Of a stretch of 58,140 bases of DNA, positions 8,265 to 17,529 are shown one piece after another (the first letter of the stretch is position 1; each line of letters opens with the position of its first letter). The stretch spans positions 1-58,140 of the forward strand of contig CAJJBP010000020.1 of assembly GCA_905182425.1 (NCBI GenBank), given 5' to 3'. Position numbers and translations under genes: made by a program. Source of the stretch: an uncultured Planktomarina sp. Lineage in GTDB: Bacteria > Pseudomonadota > Alphaproteobacteria > Rhodobacterales > Rhodobacteraceae. The notes beneath the pieces are model-generated. The model saw only the letters and a list, made by a program, of their open reading frames with translations, ran no database searches and was not told the origin of the DNA.

Positions 8265-10626
8265 TTGAAAAAACCTTAAGCAAATCTGCAGGTCGCGTAC
8301 GCGCTAATTGTACCGCTGGCCATAACGCTGCCAGCCCTGCAGCAAGTATCGCAAGCACTCCCAGCTGCGCATAATCCCATGGAAATAAAAACATGGGCAG
8401 CCGCCAACCAAATGCAGCCACATTAACCACAGCCAACAACACCCACGCCAGCGCCAACCCTAACGGCAGGGCAATTACACCAGTCAACACGGCCAACATC
8501 ACCGTTCGAACCAGCTCAAGCAGCCCCAATTGCCTAAGCGTCAAACCCATCGCCCAAACAGGTGCAAGCTGTGGAACACGCATCACTGTTAAAGTTAATA
8601 AGCTCATCAAAATTGCGAATCCAGCAACCGACAATGTCAGGACGTTCAAGGCAGTCGTTACCGTGAATGTTCGATCAAAGATAGCAAGCGAATAGGCTTT
8701 TATACTGGCCTGATTGATCATACCACTTTCAGGTAGCTCCATTTCGAATTCAAGGCCATCAACCAATGCATCGACATCTTCAGGTGGTAAGCGCAATCCA
8801 AACCTAAGTGCTAAAATTTTTGGGAACAGGGTCTTAAACAAAGATTCCGTAATAATTGCCTGCCCAATTGGGTTGCCGTAGTCAGCATAAACACCTGCTA
8901 TGGTCAGCGGCTTTTCACCCATATTCACAACATCACCCACTTGCAGACCAGCACTGCGTGCAAGCTGTTCATTGATCAAAATAGCTAAATTCTCATGAAC
9001 GTCTTTCCAGGGAGATTGCCCTTCGGTTAGGAATGTCCAATTATCGCGATAGGTAGCATGATTGCGTGCACCAAAAACTTCCGTTGGACGGCCTGCGACA
9101 TGCAGCTGCGCCGACATGATCGGCAGCACTGCGTCAACTTGTGGCGTCACAAAATCCAACATGTAGGCCGCCTGCTCGGGGCTTTCCACAGTCACATAAA
9201 GCTCCGACGATAACCGCTGATCCAAGAACGCGACAAAGGTCAGCCGAAAGCTGCTAACCATCGTGGACACACCCACATTTGCAGCCATTGCTAGCAAAAG
9301 CGCCATTAATGCCAACGACAAACCAGGTAACTGTTGACGTGTGTCCGCCCAGAACCAACCGGCAACCACGCCACGACTGTGATGAACTAGCCCGTCTAGC
9401 ACACTGCGCAAAACTATGGGCAAACCTAGAGCTGCACCAATCAACAAAGCACCAAGCAACACGAAACCTGTAACGATCTCATCGGCAGTTAATGCCAACA
9501 CAAATGCTACGAATAGCAACACGGCAGATGCAGCCGCCTGCACCTTTGCACCGCGACCTGCAATGACAGCGACTGCACGTGGCTGCGCCCCTGCAAGCAA
9601 CGGCATCTGCGACAGTCTCCACAATGCAGCGCTCGCGGCGACGGCAGTGCCGCCCATTGCAACTGCCATCCCAGACACCCACCAAATAGGACGTAACTGC
9701 AACGTACCAGCGACATCCGCTCCATAAAGCCCACGCAATGTGGCGGACACATCCGGCATCAAAAACCCCGCAATCAAATATCCAAGCCCAACCCCAATCG
9801 CACCTGCTATTAACGCGAGCCCTAGCAGCTCTACTACAGTCAATAAAAACAGAAATCGCATCGGCACTCCAAGTGCGCGCAAGGTTCGCACCGTTCCACG
9901 CCGTTGTTCAAATGCCAACCCAACCGCACTTTGTACGATGAAGATTCCGACCGCAAAAGACAGAAATCCGAATGCGGTTAAGTTCAGGTGAAAGCTATCT
10001 GTAAGTCGACCTATATCAGATCCACTTTGGGCAACTTGGCGGGTCAGATCAGGTGCGATTTTCTCCAAGGATACCTGACCGAGTGGTTGTTCTGGTATGA
10101 TTATCAGTACATCAAATTCACCGTGGCGGCCTAATAATTTCTGTACAGTCCTAACGTCTGCAATTGCTGTCCCCGGCGCGACCGCTAAATCCGTTCGCGC
10201 CCCATCCCAAACAACATCAGGAGCCGCAATGATCCCCCCATCCGCTCCGATAAAGTTCTGCAGGTCATTTATGTTGCGCAAGCCAATGGGAGCCATTTTA
10301 CCAGGTACCGTCAATGGGTCCAAGCCAATGAGACGCACATCACCTATGCGTCCTTCAATAACCGGACTGACTAGCCAACCAGCGCGGCGTAGCCTGATAT
10401 AAGTGTCTTGTCCTATCGCCCGCCCATCAGAACGCACGAGCCGATCAAATTGCGCCTCACCCAAGGTGGCTGCGGCTCCGTCATAGCTTGCGCGCGCCTC
10501 TGCATTGATTGCTTGCACGCCTGACCAAAGCCCAGTCGCCAATGCGAGCCCCGCAAGCAGGGTAAATAATTGTAACGGATTGCGCCGCCAATGGCTCAGC
10601 AATGCTGCGAAGGTAACTGCTATCAT
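8254..10626 (-). CDS. FtsX-like ABC transporter permease (LolC/E, MacB, AttF/G type)
   Basis: A 790-residue inner-membrane protein with two FtsX-type halves. There is an N-terminal transmembrane segment (about 18-36), a large periplasmic region, a three-helix FtsX block around 215-330, a second N-terminal-type helix and periplasmic domain (about 420-640), and a final FtsX block ending at LARTRPADLLKVF. The duplicated layout resembles the long permeases that pair with a single LolD-like ATPase in lipoprotein or lipid export, or in AttFG. It is ATGA-coupled to that ATPase upstream and overlaps the lipocalin gene downstream. The cargo is unknown; a hydrophobic molecule handed to the lipocalin is an inference. 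Confidence 0.85.
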   Translation of the reverse strand: MIAVTFAALLSHWRRNPLQLFTLLAGLALATGLWSGVQAINAEARASYDGAAATLGEAQFDRLVRSDGRAIGQDTYIRLRRAGWLVSPVIEGRIGDVRLIGLDPLTVPGKMAPIGLRNINDLQNFIGADGGIIAAPDVVWDGARTDLAVAPGTAIADVRTVQKLLGRHGEFDVLIIIPEQPLGQVSLEKIAPDLTRQVAQSGSDIGRLTDSFHLNLTAFGFLSFAVGIFIVQSAVGLAFEQRRGTVRTLRALGVPMRFLFLLTVVELLGLALIAGAIGVGLGYLIAGFLMPDVSATLRGLYGADVAGTLQLRPIWWVSGMAVAMGGTAVAASAALWRLSQMPLLAGAQPRAVAVIAGRGAKVQAAASAVLLFVAFVLALTADEIVTGFVLLGALLIGAALGLPIVLRSVLDGLVHHSRGVVAGWFWADTRQQLPGLSLALMALLLAMAANVGVSTMVSSFRLTFVAFLDQRLSSELYVTVESPEQAAYMLDFVTPQVDAVLPIMSAQLHVAGRPTEVFGARNHATYRDNWTFLTEGQSPWKDVHENLAILINEQLARSAGLQVGDVVNMGEKPLTIAGVYADYGNPIGQAIITESLFKTLFPKILALRFGLRLPPEDVDALVDGLEFEMELPESGMINQASIKAYSLAIFDRTFTVTTALNVLTLSVAGFAILMSLLTLTVMRVPQLAPVWAMGLTLRQLGLLELVRTVMLAVLTGVIALPLGLALAWVLLAVVNVAAFGWRLPMFLFPWDYAQLGVLAILAAGLAALWPAVQLARTRPADLLKVFSSEL

Positions 10627-11279
10627 GCGATTTGACCCGCCCTCAGAAGTACTTGATTATCTAAACGCGCAGCAAGCGATGTTGAATGTGTGACCATTAA
10701 AAGCCCTGCACCTTCCTCCGCCACAAGCGACAACAGCATGTCCATGACAGTAGAAGCGGTGTCTTCGTCCAGATTGCCAGTCGGCTCATCCGCCAATACC
10801 AAACGCGGGCGAGCCGCTAAAGTGCGGGCAATCGCCACCCTCTGTAATTGACCCCCAGACAATTGTTCAGGATATTTTACTACCTGCGATGCCAATCCGA
10901 AGCGGTCGATCAGTAAAGCAATCCAATCACTATCATACATTCCTGCAAGACGCGCCTGAAATGCGATATTGGACGCAACTGTGAGGCTAGGAATAAGGTT
11001 GAATTGCTGAAACACAATGCCAACCGTACCACGTCGAAGCCCCGCACGGCCAACATCGTCCATTGCTGCAATGTCTACCCCATCAATTAAAATCTGTCCC
11101 TGATCGGCAGAATCCAATCCTCCAATTAAATGCAGTAGCGTACTTTTTCCGCTACCAGACTCACCTGTAAGCGCAAGGCTTTGCCCAGTATCCAGCGTCA
11201 GGTTTACGCCGCGCAGGACATTAACACGACCTCCAGCCGTCTCATATGTTTTGTGCAATTCCCGCGCAGCGAGCAACAT
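10623..11279 (-). CDS. ABC transporter ATP-binding protein (LolD/MacB/AttE type)
   Basis: A 218-residue ATPase of the lipoprotein-translocation/macrolide-export type. Walker [10 protein letters not shown] is near residue 40, the signature LSGGQLQRVAIARTLA near 140 and Walker B LVLADEPTGNLD near 160; PTGNLD is characteristic of LolD/MacB ATPases. GAAAGG lies seven bases before the ATG. First gene of a three-gene operon with the FtsX-like permease and the secreted lipocalin protein. Confidence 0.88.
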   Translation of the reverse strand: MLLAARELHKTYETAGGRVNVLRGVNLTLDTGQSLALTGESGSGKSTLLHLIGGLDSADQGQILIDGVDIAAMDDVGRAGLRRGTVGIVFQQFNLIPSLTVASNIAFQARLAGMYDSDWIALLIDRFGLASQVVKYPEQLSGGQLQRVAIARTLAARPRLVLADEPTGNLDEDTASTVMDMLLSLVAEEGAGLLMVTHSTSLAARLDNQVLLRAGQIA

Positions 11280-11647
11280 ATCTATACCTTTCGTTCTAGG
11301 GTTAAAGTAACACAGTCCGCACGATTGGAAAGTTCAACCAGCGCTCAATTCGATTCAGTTTTCGAAGAGCTAATATTTTAAGATAGATCTATTCAAATAT
11401 CTTGAAGAAGCAGCCTATTTAACATTTTAAAAATATAGGCCAATCATGTCGCATATTTACGATAAACTTATTCGAAAATCTGCAACCATACCTGGGGCGG
11501 TTCAGAAAGGGTCGATGATGATGCCAAAAGTTCAGGGTTGACGGGCAGTAGTTTTTCATAGCCAGCGAAGACTTCAAAGTCACTCTGCCCGTCTCAAAGG
11601 GTTTTGGCGTTATAGCTCCACACTTGAAAGTCGTCCCCATACCATTT
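11280..11647. other. intergenic, no gene seen
   Basis: The spacer between the end of the M14 peptidase gene and the start of the ATPase/permease/lipocalin operon, both on the minus strand. It becomes AT-rich between about 11360 and 11480. It should hold the promoter of the ABC operon, but I see no convincing -35/-10 pair. A minus-strand open frame here has no recognisable product or ribosome site. Confidence 0.5.
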
Positions 11648-13330
11648 CTACTCGGCACTCAGCGATAAAGATTGGCGGCATGTACCACCCTTTTCAGAAA
11701 CAGCAGTCACCGTTATGCGGGCATCAATCCGATCTGCTCGCACTAACCATTCGGCCTTTTTCGTCACCGGCGACCATTGCTGACCCCAATTGGAATAGGC
11801 GTAGTTGCGTTCATTTCGACCAGCGAGGTTCCCAAGATTCACCTCAGGGGGGTTCATGATCAACTCTACACCCTCGCAATCCAGCCTGATCATCACAGGC
11901 TTGGCCACACCGTTCTGGATCGCAACATCAGACAAGTTTGTAGGTAGAAATCCGTGGTTTGAAACAACTGCTGTGACCCGGTGCATATCAGCGCCAAGCG
12001 CCTCAACTGTTACGCTGTCTAAAGCAATTTTAGGAGCGGCAGCGGCATGTTTCAGATTGAAAATCACGTTGTTGTGGCAGATTTCTTCCAGCAGATTGCC
12101 TGGCGGATTACGATACGACCAAATATAAACCATCCCCCCGATCTCAATCGGCCCTAGCTGTGGGTGGTTGAAGGATTCCCAGGGGCGAAAGCCATGGTCA
12201 CCCACGTTATTCACTACCCAGTTATGCACTAGCCGTTGGGTGGCGGCATCGCGGGGACCTAAGTTATAGTACCCTTCTTTGGGTACACCTGCGGTACGCT
12301 CCAGGTCCCAGAGTTCTGTTCCAAAAGAGATAATTCCCATCTCCTCATAGGTCCAATCCGTAAGGGTGCCATGTCGAGCCTTGGTCTTGTCCGGCGTGAA
12401 TTCCTCATAAACCGAAATTGTCGGGTAGCCCGTCAGCCTCTCACCGACCTGACCCAGCGCCTTATAAAGTGACAGGTCCGGGGCGCTCATCTCGCTGTCC
12501 TGACGCAACATTGACGGACGCAATATAATACCGCCGTGAGTGTGATAAGCGCAAATACCTGTGATATTAGGGTGATCAAGGATAACTTTACTCATGCCCG
12601 CTGTTTCGGGCTCAGAAAAAGGATAATCGCCAGCACCATACTCCTGCGGCGTCCAGTTCGTCGGGAAGTTGCGGTTCATGTTGCCGTCTTGCTGAACTTC
12701 AATATGCACATCAACACCATTGTAGTTTCGGATCATGCCTTCAGGATAGAGGCGGAAATACTCGCCGCCCTCCTCACCCGGTTCACGCTGAACCATGATT
12801 GCTGGGTCTACATCATCTTTTTTCCATTCACCTTTGGAATCGGGAACACGCATTTGTACGATGTAACCGTCGCCATTGATGTCCTGCGGAACCAACCCCT
12901 CTATCCGGTCTTCACCAGGCAAAAATCTACCATTTCCACACCACGGATGGTATGGCGCTGTCAGTGCGTATTCTGCACCATCCGTATTAATTCGTGGGAT
13001 AATGTAGAAAACCTGCCCATCCACAAGCCGCGTGACTTCCTCATCGGTCCCATAGTTGTTTAATAGATACCAACAGGCATATAGCGCCGTAGCGGAGGTA
13101 GCGTGTTCCTCAGCATGAATTTGCGCATCAATATAGAAACCCGGTTTTTCAAGAGCTAGGCCTGTGTCGGGATTAGTGATAGTCATGAACCAAACGTCAC
13201 GGCCTCGAAAACTCTTGGCGATAGAAGTCAGCGTACAGAGTTTTGGATACGCACTGGCCAGCGCTTGAAGATGCGCTGTCATTTCATCGTAATTATAATA
13301 AGTGTCAAAAGTGATATCAACCTTGGGCAT
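11648..13330 (-). CDS. M14-family zinc carboxypeptidase
   Basis: A 560-residue metallocarboxypeptidase-type hydrolase. The N-terminal half is the M14 domain: DAQIHAEEHATSA supplies the HxxE zinc pair near residues 73-76, AYHTHGGIILRPS the third zinc His and FGTELWDLER the general-base Glu. The last ~150 residues form a beta-rich extension. No signal peptide is visible, so it is probably cytoplasmic and acts on an imported compound. AAAGGACAG is the ribosome site. Last gene of the 13-gene operon reading from 25.1 kb, 20 bp after an M20 peptidase gene. It should release a C-terminal residue or hydrolyse a related amide; the substrate is unknown. Confidence 0.85.
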   Translation of the reverse strand: MPKVDITFDTYYNYDEMTAHLQALASAYPKLCTLTSIAKSFRGRDVWFMTITNPDTGLALEKPGFYIDAQIHAEEHATSATALYACWYLLNNYGTDEEVTRLVDGQVFYIIPRINTDGAEYALTAPYHPWCGNGRFLPGEDRIEGLVPQDINGDGYIVQMRVPDSKGEWKKDDVDPAIMVQREPGEEGGEYFRLYPEGMIRNYNGVDVHIEVQQDGNMNRNFPTNWTPQEYGAGDYPFSEPETAGMSKVILDHPNITGICAYHTHGGIILRPSMLRQDSEMSAPDLSLYKALGQVGERLTGYPTISVYEEFTPDKTKARHGTLTDWTYEEMGIISFGTELWDLERTAGVPKEGYYNLGPRDAATQRLVHNWVVNNVGDHGFRPWESFNHPQLGPIEIGGMVYIWSYRNPPGNLLEEICHNNVIFNLKHAAAAPKIALDSVTVEALGADMHRVTAVVSNHGFLPTNLSDVAIQNGVAKPVMIRLDCEGVELIMNPPEVNLGNLAGRNERNYAYSNWGQQWSPVTKKAEWLVRADRIDARITVTAVSEKGGTCRQSLSLSAE

Positions 13331-13350
13331 TTACTGTCCTTTCATAGGCC

Positions 13351-14703
13351 TTAACTACGGCCAAAATGTTCCATAATAGCGGCGGCATATTTGATGCCTT
13401 GGATAAATTTATCGACATGAATGTTCTCGTCTGGTGCGTGCAAATTACATCCTGGATTCGCAAAACCTGTCAAAACACAAGGGATCCAGACATGTTTAAG
13501 GATCGCCCCCTCTGCAGAAACACCGTTAACTATGGGCGGCTCGCCATAGACTTCGTGCGCCGCCGCTATGATCGATACAGAAATATCCTCCCGTGCAGAA
13601 ATCTTATAAGGATCTTCCGTCCGCGCTTCACCTATTACCTCAATGTTATCAAAGCCGTGTGCCTTCAGGTGTTCGCGTAGCTTAACTATAGCTTTCGCTG
13701 GCGAGATATTCGGGATTAAACGGAAATCCATCCGCACGCGTGACTCTGAAGGAACAATCGTTTTGGTCCCTTTTCCGGTATAACCACCAGTTATTCCTTG
13801 GATATTTGCTGTGGGCTCATAGGTCCGCGCCGTTAGCGCATCAATGCCGTCACGACCTAGGGCAAACGCATCAACGCCCATTTCTTCCTTTAGCATAGCA
13901 AAATCAATGCGATTAGCCTTGTCATTAATATAACCCATGTCCTCTTCGTTTGGTACATAGATGCCTTCAGCCCAGTTGGGGATCAGGATATTTTTTTCGC
14001 GGTCCATGATGGTCGCCAGCGCATGAACCAAATCCCAAACCGGGTTCGGCACAAGAGGTGCGTTAAGCGAATGCACGTCAATTCGTGGGCCACGCGCTAT
14101 GAGTTCTACAAACAAAACTGATTTTAGCCCTAGCGAGACGTCAGGCACTTCGACCCCAATCTCAAGGCTGCCATCAAGGCAGTGCATGCCATCCGCATCC
14201 AGCATCTCAGCGTTTTTCTTGGCCCATGGCCCAAGGTTCGGCGAGCCAATTTCTTCTTCACCCTCGATCAGCAGCTTCAGTCCAACCGGCACCTCACCAC
14301 GAACGGCCAAAAACGCCTTGGCAGCCTTGTTAAAGGCAAGGACACCAGACTTGTTGTCCGTCGCACCACGCCCATAAAGGATCCCGTCGACGACAGCACC
14401 CGACCACGGGCCACCGTGAGTCCAAGCCTCAATCGGTTCTGGCGGCTGGACATCATAGTGAGAATAACACAGTAACGTTTTAGGCGATTTAGAAGGCACC
14501 GCGCCGTAAACAACCGGCGGCCCCTCTTCCAGCTCGTAAAATTTTGCTGGAAGCCCGTCCTTATGCATCATGTCGCGGATTAACGTTGCACATTCACGTA
14601 AACCGATATCCTGTGCCGAAATTGAAGGTTGCTGGACGAAGGACTGTAAATCAGCAACAAACTCGTCCGCATGGGCATCGATGTAGTCGTAGATATCTTT
14701 CAT
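13351..14703 (-). CDS. M20-family dipeptidase/amidohydrolase
   Basis: About 450 residues, dizinc peptidase family M20 (ArgE/DapE/CPG2/dipeptidase). Ligands seen: His in CYSHYDVQP near 83, Asp in GRGATDNKSG, the catalytic Glu pair in IEGEEEIGSP, and a dimerisation domain at about 200-360 (PRIDVHSLNAPLVPNP). The start at 14703 gives an ATGA overlap with the SDR gene and has AGGAG eight bases upstream; a longer frame to 14730 lacks this. It hydrolyses a peptide or N-acyl/N-carbamoyl amide in the cytoplasm. Allantoate amidohydrolases are also M20, but this looks closer to the dipeptidase branch. Confidence 0.87.
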   Translation of the reverse strand: MKDIYDYIDAHADEFVADLQSFVQQPSISAQDIGLRECATLIRDMMHKDGLPAKFYELEEGPPVVYGAVPSKSPKTLLCYSHYDVQPPEPIEAWTHGGPWSGAVVDGILYGRGATDNKSGVLAFNKAAKAFLAVRGEVPVGLKLLIEGEEEIGSPNLGPWAKKNAEMLDADGMHCLDGSLEIGVEVPDVSLGLKSVLFVELIARGPRIDVHSLNAPLVPNPVWDLVHALATIMDREKNILIPNWAEGIYVPNEEDMGYINDKANRIDFAMLKEEMGVDAFALGRDGIDALTARTYEPTANIQGITGGYTGKGTKTIVPSESRVRMDFRLIPNISPAKAIVKLREHLKAHGFDNIEVIGEARTEDPYKISAREDISVSIIAAAHEVYGEPPIVNGVSAEGAILKHVWIPCVLTGFANPGCNLHAPDENIHVDKFIQGIKYAAAIMEHFGRS

Positions 14704-15410
14704 AGCGGGTGCTCCTGTGACAAATCCCAAGCGTTCAAACGCTGGCCGTTCAGGGCAATGTCACGGGTGATGGCAATATGGGCAAAAGCAGGGACAAGCC
14801 TGTCTGGTTCAACCCATTTCTTTTTCATATCAGGGCTGTAATTGCGCTCGGACATCGGCGAGCGCATTAACATGCCCGGAGTGATGGTACAGGACAAGAT
14901 GCCATACGCCTCTCCCTCCATAGCTAGGCATTTCGAAAAACCTTCAATTGCATGTTTGGTGGCGCAATAGGCAGTCTCATTGTCGAAGCCTTTTATCCCT
15001 GACTGCGATGAGACAAAGATCAGCGCCCCACCTTTTGACTTCATATCGGGCCAAACGGCCTTGGACAATTGGAACGCCGCTTGAATGCCGACATTCATTG
15101 TAGCTTGAAAGGTTTCCATGCTGACGTTTTCTAAGGGTTCGGGCCGCAGGATCGCGGCATTGTGGATCAACGTATCAACCGGACCCGACAAGGCCGCTAT
15201 CGCTTTGTCCGTAGAATTTGCATCAGCCAGATCGACGACCAGACATTGTGCGGTGCCTCCGATCTGCGCGTTGACCTTATCCAGACCCTTTGCGTCCACA
15301 TCCATCAGCACTAAATCGGCCCCAAGACCTACAAAAACCCGCGCGATTGCCGCGCCAAGCCCCTGCCCTGCGCCAGTGACAACGACACGCTGATTTGAAA
15401 GCTCAAGCAT
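14700..15410 (-). CDS. SDR-family NAD(P)-dependent oxidoreductase
   Basis: A 236-residue classical short-chain dehydrogenase. It has the cofactor motif TGAGQGLGAAIA near the N-terminus, NAAIL in the middle, a catalytic Ser in FVSSQSG and the YCATK pair (YxxxK). It probably oxidises or reduces a secondary alcohol/ketone. Its start overlaps the stop of the Gfo/Idh gene upstream (TAATG) and its stop overlaps the M20 start (ATGA), so it is firmly embedded in the operon. Substrate unknown. Confidence 0.88.
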   Translation of the reverse strand: MLELSNQRVVVTGAGQGLGAAIARVFVGLGADLVLMDVDAKGLDKVNAQIGGTAQCLVVDLADANSTDKAIAALSGPVDTLIHNAAILRPEPLENVSMETFQATMNVGIQAAFQLSKAVWPDMKSKGGALIFVSSQSGIKGFDNETAYCATKHAIEGFSKCLAMEGEAYGILSCTITPGMLMRSPMSERNYSPDMKKKWVEPDRLVPAFAHIAITRDIALNGQRLNAWDLSQEHPL

Positions 15411-16492
15411 TAAACCGCTCCCGACATGTCAAGGTCTTCCCATTTGCGACTTACGGTTGAGGCAAAGACTGCATCCACCACCAATTGATTGCGTAATCCG
15501 TCTACAAAGGTCGCGCCGCGCTGCAATTCACGATCTTCAGCGATAGCGCTGACCAATTCTTGCAATGCGGAAAGGACCGAGACATTCCAGATGCCCTTAT
15601 TCAAACCATCAAGAGTAGAATTAGGGTCTTGCACACTGATATCATTGAAACTTTTTCCCGTTTTCATGAAATAGAGTTTTTCATCACTATTGGATAAAGT
15701 AATTGTACCTTTGGATCCAAACACCTGTGTCTCGTTGCCCATGTTAGCTACAGCAACACCACTCATGAACACTTGGGCCAAGGCACCAGCTTGCATCTCA
15801 AGCGTGAAGTAGGACAGATCATCCGAGGTCGCGCGCCAAGCCTCACCTGTGGCTTTGTCGATTCGATCAGGCACGATAGTCAAGGCTTGGCCAATAACCG
15901 ACGCTGGCTCGCCCATCCACCAGCGAAGCATATCGATCTGATGCGATCCATTTGCACCCATGCGCCCGCCACCCATCGCCACGTCTGACCACCAGTCTCC
16001 TTTTGGACGCGAGGCAGGATCAGCCCAGGATGCGCCAATATTGGTAATGTTCACATGTCGAATTTCACCCAGATCGCCACCTTGGATCAGCTCGGCGATG
16101 CGTGCACGGGTCGGGTTAAAACGCAATTCGTGGTCGATCATATGCAGCCGTTTCGCGGCGCGCGCGGCATTAAGCATCTGGCGCGCCTCGCCAGCATTCA
16201 TCGCAGTTGGCTTCTCGCATAAAACATGCGCGCCCTGTGCGATCGCCGCAAGCGCCATTGGTGCGTGCATCACAGTCGGCGTGGCGATGCAAACCAGATC
16301 AAGCGCGTGCTCGGCTAGCATCATTTTCCAGTCATCATAGACTGCTGTAATCCCGTGCGCCGCCGCGGCGGCTTGAGCGCTTTCCATCCGACCTGACGCC
16401 AGAGCTACTACCCTTGCCTCGTCGATATGCGCAAAAGCAGGAAGATAGGCGTCGCGCGCAAAACTCGCGCCAATGATGCCAACATTTATCAT
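15410..16492 (-). CDS. Gfo/Idh/MocA-family oxidoreductase (first copy)
   Basis: About 360 residues. An N-terminal Rossmann fold (NVGIIGASFARDAYLP), the family motif CEKPTAMN near residue 95 and the C-terminal Gfo/Idh domain are visible. Members oxidise or reduce sugars, inositols and related polyols with NAD(P). The ATG at 16492 is preferred because AAAGGAAACC precedes it; an in-frame ATG 15 bases upstream would bury that site. It lies in a block of an aldolase, an epimerase and two Gfo/Idh proteins that looks like sugar or hydroxy-acid metabolism inside an otherwise peptide/ureide-like operon. Confidence 0.87.
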   Translation of the reverse strand: MINVGIIGASFARDAYLPAFAHIDEARVVALASGRMESAQAAAAAHGITAVYDDWKMMLAEHALDLVCIATPTVMHAPMALAAIAQGAHVLCEKPTAMNAGEARQMLNAARAAKRLHMIDHELRFNPTRARIAELIQGGDLGEIRHVNITNIGASWADPASRPKGDWWSDVAMGGGRMGANGSHQIDMLRWWMGEPASVIGQALTIVPDRIDKATGEAWRATSDDLSYFTLEMQAGALAQVFMSGVAVANMGNETQVFGSKGTITLSNSDEKLYFMKTGKSFNDISVQDPNSTLDGLNKGIWNVSVLSALQELVSAIAEDRELQRGATFVDGLRNQLVVDAVFASTVSRKWEDLDMSGAV

Positions 16493-16503
16493 AAGGTTTC
16501 CTT

Positions 16504-17529
16504 TCATGTTGTGAGGGCACGAATTTCTTCGATTTCAACCGTTGCTGATCGGTCCGAGGCAAGGATGCAGGCCTGCAGCATGAACAAAGACTGCAAGTGA
16601 TCCCGGCCCGTGCATTCAGGGGGGGCGCGGCCTCGGCACGTGGAGACAAAAGACTTCAATAGTGTTGTCGCGTCAGTGATCCATGGCTCATGCTTGGACA
16701 AAGTCACTGGCGCAAGATCGGTTTGCAGCCGTTTAGCCCATGCCAGATCGCCGAACATTTCACGCTGAACTATTATACCTTCGGATCCATCCGTGCGCCA
16801 ATTGAAATTCATCGGTTCGTGGCCCGATTGCCATGTGCCTTGGTAGTTGACGGTCATCCCGTTCTGAAACGCAATAAGGGCGGACACGTTGGTATCACCC
16901 GCATACATCGTCCAGCTTGGGTTGAAGGTATGGGCTTGAATCTGCACCGGCTCAGTATTGTAGACATAACGCATCAGATCAAAATGATGGATCGACTGCT
17001 CCCATAACATCGGGTGATCCATGGTCAGCGGATATTTGTTTAACCAGTCCTGCGTGCCGTCGCGCCAGCGTTCATAGGTAAAGCGACCAAACTCAGGCGT
17101 ACCAATGGCACCAGTGGCCAGCAAATTTCGCATTTCCTGAGTCACGTTCAAGTAGCGAAAATTTAGCCCAACAATCAAGTGGACACCTGCCGACGCGGCC
17201 ATCTCTACATAGCGCGCAGCGGCAACAACATTGTCAGCCAAGGGCTTTTCTGCTAGGATATCGAGACCCTTTGCGCAGGAGACTTCGATCTGGCGCTCAC
17301 GCCCGCCCGGCGGTGTACATAGAAGTACAGCATCAGCGTCAGTGCCAATGATCTCAGTAATATCCGCACCGATAGGGATGTCAGGGAAATGTTCGGCTGC
17401 GCTAGTTTGGGCCGCCGGGTTAGGGTCACAAAGTGCGACAATTTCGACTTCGGCGTTGGCTTCAGCCACCTTCAGCCACGTTTTCGCGCGGGCCCCAAGG
17501 CCGACAATGATCAGGCGAAGCGGGGTCAT
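16504..17529 (-). CDS. Gfo/Idh/MocA-family oxidoreductase (second copy)
   Basis: About 341 residues. The Rossmann start is RLIIVGLGARAKTW, the family motif is LAEKPLADN near residue 95, and HHFDLMRYV in the C-terminal domain is typical. It is only a distant paralog of the adjacent copy, so the two probably act on different intermediates or as successive steps. The start at 17529 overlaps the epimerase stop (ATGA). A longer frame extends upstream, but it lies inside the epimerase gene. Confidence 0.87.
   Translation of the reverse strand: MTPLRLIIVGLGARAKTWLKVAEANAEVEIVALCDPNPAAQTSAAEHFPDIPIGADITEIIGTDADAVLLCTPPGGRERQIEVSCAKGLDILAEKPLADNVVAAARYVEMAASAGVHLIVGLNFRYLNVTQEMRNLLATGAIGTPEFGRFTYERWRDGTQDWLNKYPLTMDHPMLWEQSIHHFDLMRYVYNTEPVQIQAHTFNPSWTMYAGDTNVSALIAFQNGMTVNYQGTWQSGHEPMNFNWRTDGSEGIIVQREMFGDLAWAKRLQTDLAPVTLSKHEPWITDATTLLKSFVSTCRGRAPPECTGRDHLQSLFMLQACILASDRSATVEIEEIRALTT

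Noticed and set aside
11419..11658. 79-codon minus-strand frame after the M14 gene
   Set aside because: It overlaps the M14 stop, has no ribosome site and no recognisable domain.
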